Shown here one piece after another: positions 50,496 to 59,236 of a stretch of 64,000 nucleotides of DNA. This DNA comes from Streptomyces scabiei 87.22. GTDB lineage: Bacteria; Actinomycetota; Actinomycetes; Streptomycetales; Streptomycetaceae. The notes under the pieces were generated by a model. That model saw only the letters and a program-made list of their open reading frames with translations. It was not told the origin of the DNA and made no database searches. How positions within the stretch are numbered: position 1 is the stretch's first letter; each line of letters opens with the position of its first letter. Where the stretch lies: contig NC_013929.1 in the NCBI RefSeq assembly GCF_000091305.1, forward strand, positions 9,796,001-9,860,000, in the 5' to 3' direction. The translations under genes and the position numbers were made by a program.

Positions 50496-52772
50496 TCAGT
50501 CGCCGTCCTCGCTGATCGCGTACACCTTGCCCTCGGCGTCGCCCACATAGACCGTGCCGTCGGCCACGGCCGGCGCGGAGCCGGCCATGGCGGTCGTGGT
50601 CGCGTTCCACTTCGTGTCGCCCGTGCCCGCGTCGACCGCGTACACGTGGTCGCCGCTGACCACGTACACGACGCCCTTCGACACCACCGGGGCGTAGGGG
50701 GTTCCGTAACCGACGGAGGTGCTCCGCCACTTGCGGCGGCCGGTCGTCGCGTGCAGGGCCATCAGCTCGCCCTCGCCGGAGGCGTAGACCGTGTCGCCGA
50801 CCACCGCGGGCGCGGAGCCCTGCCAGTCGCCGCTGGCCACGGACCACTTCTCCGCGCCGGTCGCCGCGTCCAGGGCGTAGAGCGTCTCGTCCCGGCTGCC
50901 GACGTAGAGCGTGTCACCCGACAGGACGGGTGCCGACTCGATCCAGTCACGGGTGGGATACGTCCACTTCTCGTCGCCCGTGGCCGTGTCCAGGGCGTAC
51001 ACCTTGCTGTCACCGCTGCCGACGTAGACGGTGCCGTCCGAGACCACGGGGCGGGTCTCGACGGCACCCTCGGTGCGGTGGGACCACTTCCGGGCGCCCG
51101 TCCGTGCGTCGAGCGCGTACACCTGGGTGTCACCGCTGCCGACGTACACCGTGCCGCCGGCCTCGACCGGTGTGGACTCGACGCCGGCCCCGGTGGTGTA
51201 CGCCCACTTCTTGTCCCCGGTGGCCGCGTCCAGGGCGTACACCTTGCCGTCGCGGCTGCCGACGTAGACCGTGCCGCCCGACACGAACGGCGAGGCCTCG
51301 ATCGCCTCCCCGGTGCGGTAGGCCCACTTCCTGTCGCCGGTGGCCGCGTCCAGCGCGTACACCTTGCGGTCGTTGCTGGTCACGTAGACGGTGCCGTCCG
51401 AGACCACGGGCGCCGACTTGACGGCCCCCGTGGTGGCGAACGTCCACCGGTTGCCGCCCGTGGGGGAGTCCTCGCCGTCGATGCCGTCGTACAGGTGGGA
51501 CAGGCTGGACATGAGTGCCATCCCTCCGACGGCGAGACCCGCGACCACGACAGCGGCCGCCAGGCCGCCTCCCAGGACCGCGGCCCAGGGGCGCGCACGG
51601 CGCACACCCGGCCCGACGGTGACCGACACGGACAACGGGTCCGTGAAGGGGCCGCCACCGGTCGGCGGGGGAGAGCCCGGGGCGGTCTGCGTGGCCCATG
51701 CCGGAGCGCCGAACGGCAGGGAGTGGGCCCTGGTGCGCCCCTCGGCCGGAGTGGCCCATGCCGGGGAGTCGGGCGCGGTCGGTGCGAACGTAGTGACGAC
51801 GGCTGTGGGCGCGTCTTCGCCGATCGCCGGGCCGCCGGCGGCCGAGCCGTCCGGCGCTCCGGGCGGTGGACCCGGTCGGCGGGGTCCCGCGGGAGCGGCC
51901 GGCTGTGTCACCGCCGCCGGGCCGGCGGGCACCGTCGCGGCAGCACGCCCGGGCTGTGAGGGGGCCGGCAGGGCGGCCCGCAGCCGGTCACGGACCTCGT
52001 CCGCAGTGGCGGGGCGGTCCCCGGGGTCCTTCGCCAGCATCTCCAGCACCAGCGCGTCCACCGCCGGCCCCGGACCCGGACGCACCCGGCTGGGAGCCGA
52101 CGGGACCTGCTGCAGATGGGCCACCAGCAGCGCGGCGGTCTCCAGGTCCCCGAACAGGCGCTCACCGGTGAGGAGTTCGTACAGCACGCAGCCCAGCGCG
52201 TACAGATCGGCCCGGCCGTCGCCCGCCTGCCCGGACAGCCGCTCCGGCGGCATGTAGGCCACGGTCCCCACCACCGCGCTGCTCGCCGTGGTCGTGGCCG
52301 CGTAGCGCGCGATGCCGAAGTCGAGGATCTTGAGCAGGCCGGTGTCGGTGAGCATCAGGTTCGCCGGCTTGAGGTCGCGGTGCACGATCCCCGCGGCATG
52401 GGCGGCGGCCAGGGCGTCCGCCGCCTGGGCGGTCCAGTCCAGCGCGTCCGCGACGGGCGGAGGTCCTTCCTTGCGGAGCACGGTCGACAGGTCCCGCCCC
52501 GAGAGCATCTCCATGACCAGGAAGAGCGTGCCGTCCGTGTCCTCGCCCAGATCGTGGACGGTGACGATCCCGGGGTGGTTCAGACCGCCGGCCGTACGCG
52601 CCTCGCGGAAGAACAGCCGAGTCCCCTCACCGCCCTCCAGATGCGGCTGCAGGAGCTTGACCGCCACCCGCCGCCGGATACGGGTGTCATGCGCGACCCA
52701 GACCTCGCCCATCCCCCCGCGTCCCAGCAGCACCTCCAACTCGTAGCGACCCGCCAGCATTCGCCCCGCCAT
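50496..52772 (-). CDS. membrane Ser/Thr protein kinase with eight PQQ-type propeller repeats
   Basis: 758 residues. N-terminal kinase domain (about 9-265): P-loop LGRGGMGEVWVAHD, ATP Lys39, catalytic HRDLKPANLM (Asp133), DFG 151-153. A Pro/Ala-rich juxtamembrane stretch leads to one helix near 400-425. Outside the cell are eight repeats of about 39 residues, each with a KWAYRTGEAIEASPF-like strand, GTVYVGSRDGKVYALDAATG and similar, a PQQ/YncE-like eight-bladed propeller that could bind a ligand. Phosphorylation targets unknown. GAGGGAG precedes the ATG. Confidence 0.93.
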   Translation of the reverse strand: MAGRMLAGRYELEVLLGRGGMGEVWVAHDTRIRRRVAVKLLQPHLEGGEGTRLFFREARTAGGLNHPGIVTVHDLGEDTDGTLFLVMEMLSGRDLSTVLRKEGPPPVADALDWTAQAADALAAAHAAGIVHRDLKPANLMLTDTGLLKILDFGIARYAATTTASSAVVGTVAYMPPERLSGQAGDGRADLYALGCVLYELLTGERLFGDLETAALLVAHLQQVPSAPSRVRPGPGPAVDALVLEMLAKDPGDRPATADEVRDRLRAALPAPSQPGRAAATVPAGPAAVTQPAAPAGPRRPGPPPGAPDGSAAGGPAIGEDAPTAVVTTFAPTAPDSPAWATPAEGRTRAHSLPFGAPAWATQTAPGSPPPTGGGPFTDPLSVSVTVGPGVRRARPWAAVLGGGLAAAVVVAGLAVGGMALMSSLSHLYDGIDGEDSPTGGNRWTFATTGAVKSAPVVSDGTVYVTSNDRKVYALDAATGDRKWAYRTGEAIEASPFVSGGTVYVGSRDGKVYALDAATGDKKWAYTTGAGVESTPVEAGGTVYVGSGDTQVYALDARTGARKWSHRTEGAVETRPVVSDGTVYVGSGDSKVYALDTATGDEKWTYPTRDWIESAPVLSGDTLYVGSRDETLYALDAATGAEKWSVASGDWQGSAPAVVGDTVYASGEGELMALHATTGRRKWRSTSVGYGTPYAPVVSKGVVYVVSGDHVYAVDAGTGDTKWNATTTAMAGSAPAVADGTVYVGDAEGKVYAISEDGD

Positions 52773-53155
52773 GACGCTCCCTCAACCACCGAAGACCCCG
52801 CAGACCCCCCTTCGCGGCACCGGGCCGCGCAGGACACGCGGGCGATCGTAATGCCCCCGTGGGCCCGCTCACGGCGGATGAACCGGCGGCCGCGGAAACC
52901 GTCCCCCACGAAACGGGACACATGCGTGCGCACCGGTACGGGCCCAGAGGTGAGGCGCGGTGCCCCCGTCCGTCTCCGGTGCGCACGTCCGGCGCCGGGA
53001 CGTCCGATGCCGCCGCCCTCCCCGGGTGCCGCCGCGTCCGGGAAACACCGGGAGCGGGTCAACCCGCCGACGTCTCTTCTCGTCCTACGTGACGCGTGAG
53101 ACGCCTGGGACCGACCGGACGTCTGCGATACGGGGGTTTGAGGAGAGGACCATTG
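52773..53155. other. divergent intergenic region
   Basis: 383 bases between the kinase and the secreted hydrolase genes, presumably holding both promoters. No convincing promoter motif or palindrome, and no gene, is visible. Confidence 0.5.
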
Positions 53156-55921
53156 ATGCGTGCCCGGCGAATAGGTGTGACCGCCGTGGTGGTGCTGGCG
53201 GCCCTGACCGGCTCGTGCGGACCGGCGCTGGCAGAACAGCCGCACCCGTCACGGTCGTTGGGCGTGACGGACGACGGCCCGCTTCCGCCGGGATGGCGGA
53301 TCGACAGGAAGGGCGGGGCGCACGAGCTGGTCTGGCGGGCGCCGACGGCCGTGCCCGCGGGGGACGCCCGGGTCGAGTTCCGTACCGGGGACCGGCTGCT
53401 CGGGGTGCCGGAACCGGCGAGCGACGGGCGGACCTTCCGGCTCGACCTCGGCCGGGCACGGCCCGAGCAGCTGACGGATCTGCAAGTGACCGCCGCGGGG
53501 CGCCGTTTGGACGCGGCGGCCGACGACACGCGCGGGCCCGTACCGGGCGCGGTACGGGTTCCCGCGCAGCTTGCGGCGAACGGCGTCGATCCGGGCAGGC
53601 CGGGCCCGTACCGCACGGTCACCGGGACCTATGACCTCGACCCGGTGCGTCTGCCCGGCTACGCCGCCCCGGTGGAGATGACCGCCCGGGTGGTGGCACC
53701 CAAGGACGCCAAGGGCAGCCGGCCGCTGGCCCTGTTCCTGCACGGCCGTCACGTGACCTGCTACAAGCCGGGCACCGAGGACGACGTGACCCTCGACTGG
53801 CCCTGTGCGGACGGCCACAGACCCGTCCCGAGCCACTCGGGCTATCTGCGGGACCAGCGGCTGCTGGCCTCCCAGGGCTATGTGACGGTGTCGATCTCGG
53901 CGAACGGCATCAACGGCCAGGACGGGGACATCGAGGACTCCGGCGCGCAGGCGCGTTCCTCGCTCGTACGGCAGCACCTCGCCCGCTGGGCCGCGTGGAG
54001 CGCCCGGCGGTCCACCGCCCCGGCCGTCGTACGCCAGGCGCCGAAGGCCGACCTGTCCCGGGTCCTGCTGGTCGGCCACTCGCGCGGTGGCGAGGGCGTC
54101 AACCGGGCCGCCATGGACAGCCTCTATCCGCCGCCGGCCGCCGAGGACGGGTACCACGGCCCGGTGCGCTGGAAGATACGGGGAACCGTGCTCATCGCAC
54201 CGACGATCTTCGGCCAGAACCCGGTCGCCGACGTGCCGTCCGTGACGCTGCTGCCCGGCTGTGACGGCGACGTGTCCGACCTGCAGGGTGAGAACTTCGT
54301 CGACGGGACGCGCGGCACCGGCAAGGGCAAGGCCCTGCACAGCGCGGTCTACATGGTCGGCGCCAACCACAACTACTTCAACAGCGAATGGACCCCTGGC
54401 GAGGCCGTCGCACCGGCCGAGGACGACTTCCCGACCGACCCGGAGCACCCGGACCGGGTGTGCTCCCCGGGTGCCGCGACGCGGCTGAGCGCCGCACAGC
54501 AGCACAGGGCGGGAGCCACCTACATCGCCGCCGCGGCGCGGCTCTTCGTCGCGGGGGACGACCGGGTGCGTCCGCTCCTCGACGGCTCGGGCAAGCGGGC
54601 CCCCTCCGCGGACCCGGCCCGGGTACTGACCCACGCGGTCGGCGCCCGGCGCGGCGGTGGTTTCCTGCCGGACGCCGGGGCGAAGGTCAAGGGCGCCCGG
54701 CTGTGTTCGGCGGTCCACCCCGATCCCGCCGTGGCCTGTCTGCCCCCGAGGACGCGCGGATCGTCACCGCACTTCGCGTCGTGGGAGACGGGACGGGAGA
54801 CCGGCCGCGGCGCGGTCGACCTGAAGTGGTCCACGCCGGGCCGCGCCGCCCGTGTCACCCCGGCCGAGCCGGTCTCCCTTCGAGGCTCCCAGAAGCTCGC
54901 GCTGCGGGTCTTCGTACCGCCGAACACGACCGGCACGAAGATCGACGTGTCCGTCACCGACTCCTCCCACCGCCGTGTGACGCTGGGCCGGATCCGGGTG
55001 GACGGGCTCCCGGGCTCCGCGGACACCTCCTCCTACTGGGCGCAGGAACTGCGCGTCCCGCTGTCGGCGGCGAAGCGGGCCGGGCTCGACCTCAAGCACA
55101 TCACCTCCCTGGAGCTGACGCCTCGTTCGCGGTCCGGCCGGGCCTGGCTGATGGACGCCTGGGGCTGGGCGCCCGGCACGCCGGCGGTGAAGGCGACGGC
55201 GCTGCCGCGGGTCGACGTGGGCCGCACGCTGGTCGATGAGGGCGACTCGGGCACCCGCACCTACCGGATCCCGGTCCAGATCTCCGGGCGCGGCAGCGGA
55301 CAGGTCCGCGTGTACGTCCTCGACCCGGACGGCGGCCGGACCAGCACACGCCTCGTGACCGTGCGGCCGGGCAGCGACGCGATCGACGTGCCGGTCAAGG
55401 TGAAGGGCGACAAGGTCTACAGCGACGACGTGGAGCACGACATCGCCGTCAAGGCCGTCCGAGGGGCCGTCGTCGGCAAGCACCGGGGCGGACTCACCGT
55501 GCGGAACGACGACTCCGCGCCCAAGATCACCCTGTCGCCGGTCGCGGACCGGGTGACCGAGGGAAAGTCATTGACCTGGCGGCTGGCCGTGGACGTGCCC
55601 GCGGCGTCGGACCTCTGGGAGCCGGTGCGGGTGCTGCCGGCCACCGGGGGCGCCGAGTTGTCCACCAAGGACGTGGACCCGCGGTGGCTCATGGAACAGT
55701 CCGGTGACGAGGCGGACCCCGAGCGGCCGCTGTCCGCCGCGGCTCTGTGGGTGTGGGTGCACATCCCGCCGGGCAGCCCCGGAGTGGACTTCAGCGTACC
55801 CACCGTCCGCGACCAGGTGGCCGAGCCGACCGAGTCGATGCGGATCGCGCTGACCGACCGGCACGCCGAACCCCTGCCCGACAGGCCCGTACTGACGGGG
55901 ACGGTGCTCGACACACCGTAG
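53156..55921 (+). CDS. large secreted alpha/beta-hydrolase with Calx-beta-like region
   Basis: 921 residues. Signal peptide of about 26 residues ending ALA. After a 150-residue beta-rich N-terminal region comes an alpha/beta-hydrolase: oxyanion-type FLHGRHV near 195, nucleophile elbow LVGHSRGGEG (Ser309), and a candidate His in GANHNYFNSEW. The final 250 residues repeat a beta-sandwich pattern (RTLVDEGDSGTRTYRIPV; TVRDQVAEPTESMRIAL) like Calx-beta modules, which bind calcium. Resembles secreted lipase or polymer-ester hydrolases; substrate unknown. GAGGAGAG precedes the ATG. Followed by a strong terminator. Confidence 0.82.
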   Translation: MRARRIGVTAVVVLAALTGSCGPALAEQPHPSRSLGVTDDGPLPPGWRIDRKGGAHELVWRAPTAVPAGDARVEFRTGDRLLGVPEPASDGRTFRLDLGRARPEQLTDLQVTAAGRRLDAAADDTRGPVPGAVRVPAQLAANGVDPGRPGPYRTVTGTYDLDPVRLPGYAAPVEMTARVVAPKDAKGSRPLALFLHGRHVTCYKPGTEDDVTLDWPCADGHRPVPSHSGYLRDQRLLASQGYVTVSISANGINGQDGDIEDSGAQARSSLVRQHLARWAAWSARRSTAPAVVRQAPKADLSRVLLVGHSRGGEGVNRAAMDSLYPPPAAEDGYHGPVRWKIRGTVLIAPTIFGQNPVADVPSVTLLPGCDGDVSDLQGENFVDGTRGTGKGKALHSAVYMVGANHNYFNSEWTPGEAVAPAEDDFPTDPEHPDRVCSPGAATRLSAAQQHRAGATYIAAAARLFVAGDDRVRPLLDGSGKRAPSADPARVLTHAVGARRGGGFLPDAGAKVKGARLCSAVHPDPAVACLPPRTRGSSPHFASWETGRETGRGAVDLKWSTPGRAARVTPAEPVSLRGSQKLALRVFVPPNTTGTKIDVSVTDSSHRRVTLGRIRVDGLPGSADTSSYWAQELRVPLSAAKRAGLDLKHITSLELTPRSRSGRAWLMDAWGWAPGTPAVKATALPRVDVGRTLVDEGDSGTRTYRIPVQISGRGSGQVRVYVLDPDGGRTSTRLVTVRPGSDAIDVPVKVKGDKVYSDDVEHDIAVKAVRGAVVGKHRGGLTVRNDDSAPKITLSPVADRVTEGKSLTWRLAVDVPAASDLWEPVRVLPATGGAELSTKDVDPRWLMEQSGDEADPERPLSAAALWVWVHIPPGSPGVDFSVPTVRDQVAEPTESMRIALTDRHAEPLPDRPVLTGTVLDTP

Positions 55922-55946
55922 GCACGCCCCTGTGAGGGGGCCTTGT

Positions 55947-55977
55947 GTGCGGGGTCCGGCACTGCCGGACCCCGCAC
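55947..55977 (+). terminator. terminator after secreted hydrolase
   Basis: Perfect 14-bp stem with an ACT loop. Confidence 0.85.
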
Positions 55978-56075
55978 AGGTGCCCACGGCCTAGGCTCTC
56001 CCGGGCCGGGTGACGCAGGGGCGGGCTCCACCGGGTGCCGTTCTCGCGCCCTGCCACGTCAGGGAGGATCGACCC

Positions 56076-56330
56076 ATGTTCGACCACATCGGCGGGCTGC
56101 GGCCCGGACAAGCCGCTCGATGGACCGCGCTCGCCGAGGAGTGCGTGCCCGTGCTTGCCGACGACGGGATGGAGGCCGTGCAACACCTGCTGGCCGAGCG
56201 CGGCGCGGGCCTCATCGAGGCGATCGCCATCACCCGGGCGCTGCTCGGCTGGGCGGAGACACCGCTGCACACGGCCGCCGAGATCGTGACCACGAGTACC
56301 GCTCGGACGGTCGTCGGCGAGGCGAACTGA
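56076..56330 (+). CDS. small protein of unknown function
   Basis: 84 residues, soluble and alpha-helical, no recognised motif (LAEECVPVLADDGMEAVQHL). AGGGAGGATC precedes the ATG. Codon use matches neighbours. It ends about 65 bases before a convergent acetyltransferase gene. Confidence 0.7.
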   Translation: MFDHIGGLRPGQAARWTALAEECVPVLADDGMEAVQHLLAERGAGLIEAIAITRALLGWAETPLHTAAEIVTTSTARTVVGEAN

Positions 56331-56395
56331 GTCCTGAAGCGCACCAACCCGGACGCCGGTGCGGGGAGTTCGCCGAACGGCCGGGCCCCGCGTGC

Positions 56396-56917
56396 TCAGC
56401 CGGCGGTGTCGCCGAGGTCGAGATCCCAGGTCTCGCTGACGAGATCCTGGCCGAAGCCGTGGTGGGGAGCTTCGTCGGTGAGCGTGAACCCGAAGTGCTC
56501 GTAGATCCTGCGGGCGGACACCTGCTTGTCGGTGGTCCACAGGGTCACGCGTCGGTAGCCGGCCTCGCGGGCGAAGGCGAGGGACTGCTCCACCAGGCGG
56601 GTGCCGAGCCCCAGGCCCCGGGCGGCCGGGGTGACGAGCAGGACGCGCAGCTTCGCCACTCCCGGCTGGTCGGCGGCGACCAGCAACACGCACCCCGCGC
56701 GCTCGCCGTCGACCTCGGCGATCCAGGCCGCCTCCGTGGCCGGGGAGCCCTTGGCCGCGTAGTCGGCGACGATCTTGGCCACGATCGCCTCGAAGTCGCT
56801 GGTGAAACCGAACTGCCGGGCGTACAGCTCGCCGTGGGCCATCACCACCCAGCCCAGGTCGCCGGGGTGGTCGGCGCGGCGGATCACGACCTGCCGCCGA
56901 CGATCTTCCTTCACCAT
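56396..56917 (-). CDS. GNAT-family acetyltransferase
   Basis: 173 residues. GNAT core: VMAHGELYARQFGF, AWIAEVDGERAGCVLLV, acetyl-CoA loop TPAARGLGLGTRLVEQ, and ARRIYEHFGF. Substrate unknown. Start chosen at the ATG with GGAG nine bases upstream; seven codons upstream is a second ATG without a site. Divergent from a tetR gene across a palindromic operator, so TetR probably controls it. Confidence 0.87.
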   Translation of the reverse strand: MVKEDRRRQVVIRRADHPGDLGWVVMAHGELYARQFGFTSDFEAIVAKIVADYAAKGSPATEAAWIAEVDGERAGCVLLVAADQPGVAKLRVLLVTPAARGLGLGTRLVEQSLAFAREAGYRRVTLWTTDKQVSARRIYEHFGFTLTDEAPHHGFGQDLVSETWDLDLGDTAG

Positions 56918-56952
56918 CACGCACGCTCCGTCACACATGACATCTCACCGTT

Positions 56953-56972
56953 ACTGACACGGTCGTGTCAGT
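56953..56972. promoter_or_regulatory. operator palindrome between GNAT and tetR genes
   Basis: ACTGACACGGTCGTGTCAGT: nine-base arms that pair perfectly around a central GT. It lies over the -35 of the rightward promoter, whose -10 TAGGCT (56981-56986) ends six bases before the tetR ATG. Confidence 0.8.
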
Positions 56973-56992
56973 GAAGGCTCTAGGCTAGGCGC

Positions 56993-57589
56993 ATGCCTCC
57001 GAAGACCGCAATCCCGTCCGCCCGTCAGAGAGAACTGCTCGAGGCCGCTCACGAGTACGTGCTCGCTCATGGTCTGGCCGATCTGTCGCTGCGCCCGCTG
57101 GCCGAGGCGATCGGCTCCAGCACCCGGGTGCTGATGTTCCTGTTCGGCAACAAGGACGGGCTGGTGCGGGCGCTGCTGGAGCGGGCCCGTACCGAGGAGC
57201 TGACGCTGCTGGCGCACCTGCGCCGGCCCGACCGGCCGGTCGGCCTGGGCGCTGCGGCCGAACAGGTGTGGTCATGGCTCGCCGCCGAAGAACACCGCCC
57301 GCTGCTGCGCCTGTGGGCCGAGGCGTACGCCCGCTCCCTCGTCGAACCGGACGGCCCCTGGGCCGGGTTCGCCAGGTCCACCGTGGAGGACTGGCTCGAT
57401 GTGCTGGCCGCCTGTCAGGCACGTCCGGACAGGGAGAGCGAGGACGGCGCCGTCCTCCGCACGCTCACGCTGGCGGTGCTGCGCGGTGCGCTGCTCGACC
57501 TTCTCGCCACCGACGACGAAGGCCGGGTGACGGCCGCCGTCCACCACCAGCTGGCCCTGTTGCACCACGACGAGACATCCGGCACCTGA
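56993..57589 (+). CDS. TetR-family regulator
   Basis: 198 residues. HTH: LSLRPLAEAIGSSTRVLMFLFGNKDGLV near residue 32-60, then an all-helical ligand domain. The message is probably leaderless (TAGGCT six bases before ATG), and the regulator is expected to bind the palindrome overlapping this promoter and to repress itself and the divergent GNAT gene. Confidence 0.9.
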   Translation: MPPKTAIPSARQRELLEAAHEYVLAHGLADLSLRPLAEAIGSSTRVLMFLFGNKDGLVRALLERARTEELTLLAHLRRPDRPVGLGAAAEQVWSWLAAEEHRPLLRLWAEAYARSLVEPDGPWAGFARSTVEDWLDVLAACQARPDRESEDGAVLRTLTLAVLRGALLDLLATDDEGRVTAAVHHQLALLHHDETSGT

Positions 57590-57620
57590 TCACCGGGCCC
57601 GTGGCGCACGCCGTCCGGTG

Positions 57621-58190
57621 TCACCCCACCGTCGGTCGGCGGTGGCGGTAGTAGAGCATCCCCTCGTGGTCCGGCGCGTGGTCGACGAGGGTGAAGCCCG
57701 CCGATGCGACGCACCGGCGACTGGCGTGGTTGTCGGCGTCGATGCCGCAGAAGAACGTCCGGACGTCGTCGGCATCGGGGTGGGAGAGAACGGCCCGGAG
57801 GGCGGAGCGGCCGTAGCCCTGCCGCCACCGGTCGGGGGCGACCAGATAGGCCAGCCCCAGGGCGGGGCGGGGGTCGATGTCGGACAGAACGGGGCCGTCG
57901 GGGCCCTCGCCGTGGTAGCGGACCCAGCGGTCGTAGACGTCGCCGCAGACGAAGGCGACCGGAGCCCCGGCCTCGTCCAGGCCGATCCACCCGTGGGAGC
58001 GCAGCACGGTCGCGCCGCGGAAGGTGGCGCCGGAATCCTGGCTGATCAGCCGTAACTGACTGTGGATCCAGGACCGGCCGCCCAGACGCGTCCGAACCTC
58101 GGGGTGATCGAACCAGTGCTCGATCTGGTGCGCCCCGGCCTCGGTCAGGGGCCGCAGTCTCAGAGGTCCGGCGTCCTCGGAGCCGCTCAC
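57621..58190 (-). CDS. GNAT-family acetyltransferase
   Basis: 189 residues. LRLRPLTEAGAHQIEHWFDHPEV opening, GDVYDRW, then AYLVAPDRWRQGYGRSALRAVL with the acetyl-CoA loop and NHASRRCVASAGF, RimJ/RimL-like. Its GTG overlaps the stop of the dehydrogenase (GTGA), so it is the last gene of the sugar-acid operon. A role in that pathway is unclear; detoxification is a guess. Confidence 0.85.
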   Translation of the reverse strand: MSGSEDAGPLRLRPLTEAGAHQIEHWFDHPEVRTRLGGRSWIHSQLRLISQDSGATFRGATVLRSHGWIGLDEAGAPVAFVCGDVYDRWVRYHGEGPDGPVLSDIDPRPALGLAYLVAPDRWRQGYGRSALRAVLSHPDADDVRTFFCGIDADNHASRRCVASAGFTLVDHAPDHEGMLYYRHRRPTVG

Positions 58191-59236
58191 GGGACCGCCC
58201 CCGCCGCACCGGAGCGCGGGTCGACATGGATCTTGGGGCCGGATCCCGCGTCCGCCGGGCGGCGGCCGGCGAGTACGGGGCCGACGTCGTCGAGGCCCAC
58301 GGTGGCCGCGACGAGCGGCCTGGGGTCGACCGTCCCGTCGGCGTACGCGCGGATGGTGGCGTCGAGCCCGGGGGAGGCGGACAGGATGCCGACCGCGGTG
58401 ACGTCCTTGAGGACGAGGGTGCGGGTGTCGATGCGACTGGGCTCGGCGGCCAGCCCGATGTACACGAGCCGCCCGCCCGGCTCGACGAGGTCCAGCGCTC
58501 GGGCGGGCAGCGGGGCGGCGTTGGTGGCGTCGACGATCGCGTCGAAGGGCAGGCCGGGGACCGAGTCCTCCGTCCAGCCGTGCTCGAAGCCCAGCCGCCG
58601 GGCGAAGGCGAGGGAGGCCCCGGTGGCGCCCATCAGATGGACCTCGGCTCCGGCGGCGCGCAGGAACAGGGCCACCAGCAGGCCGATCGTGCCCGGGCCC
58701 AGGACCAGGGCACGGTCGCCCGGGCCCAGCGCGGCGGCCCGCGCGGCGCGCAGCGCGTTGCCGCCGGGTTCCACGAGCGCGCCGAGGGCGTCGTCGACCG
58801 CGTCGGGCAGGGCGTGCAACGAGGAGGCCGGCACGGCGAGTCGCTCGGCCAGCGCACCGGCCCGGCCGCCGCGGATGCCGACCTCCTGACGCTGTTCGCA
58901 CACGTGCTGACGGCCGCGCAGACAGCGGCGGCAGGCACCGCAGCCGAGCATGGTGTCGCCCATGACCCGGCGCCCGACCCAGCCGGGGTCGACCTGCTCG
59001 CCGACGGACACGACCCGGCCGGACCATTCGTGGCCCAGCCGCATCGGATAGGCGGCGTGCCCCTGACGCAGATAGGCCATCTCGCCGCTGAAGAACTCCA
59101 GGTCTGTGCCGCACACGCCGACCCGCGCCACGTCGACCACGACCTCGCCGGGCCCGGCCGCCGGCGCGGGCAGCTCCCGCACCTCGTACGTTCCGGGGCC
59201 GGTCAGGACGAAGGCGCGTACGAGGGCAGTGCTCAC
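58187..59236 (-). CDS. zinc-dependent medium-chain dehydrogenase
   Basis: 349 residues. Catalytic zinc site GVCGTDLEFF and GHEWSGRVV; structural zinc cysteines CGACRRCLRGRQHVC; Rossmann motif LVLGPGTIGLLVALF. Oxidises a secondary alcohol with NAD(P). Between FAH hydrolase and GNAT genes and opposite a sugar-acid dehydratase, it probably oxidises a 2-keto-3-deoxy acid or its sugar precursor (inference). GTG start overlaps the FAH gene stop (GTGA). Confidence 0.88.
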   Translation of the reverse strand: MSTALVRAFVLTGPGTYEVRELPAPAAGPGEVVVDVARVGVCGTDLEFFSGEMAYLRQGHAAYPMRLGHEWSGRVVSVGEQVDPGWVGRRVMGDTMLGCGACRRCLRGRQHVCEQRQEVGIRGGRAGALAERLAVPASSLHALPDAVDDALGALVEPGGNALRAARAAALGPGDRALVLGPGTIGLLVALFLRAAGAEVHLMGATGASLAFARRLGFEHGWTEDSVPGLPFDAIVDATNAAPLPARALDLVEPGGRLVYIGLAAEPSRIDTRTLVLKDVTAVGILSASPGLDATIRAYADGTVDPRPLVAATVGLDDVGPVLAGRRPADAGSGPKIHVDPRSGAAGAVP

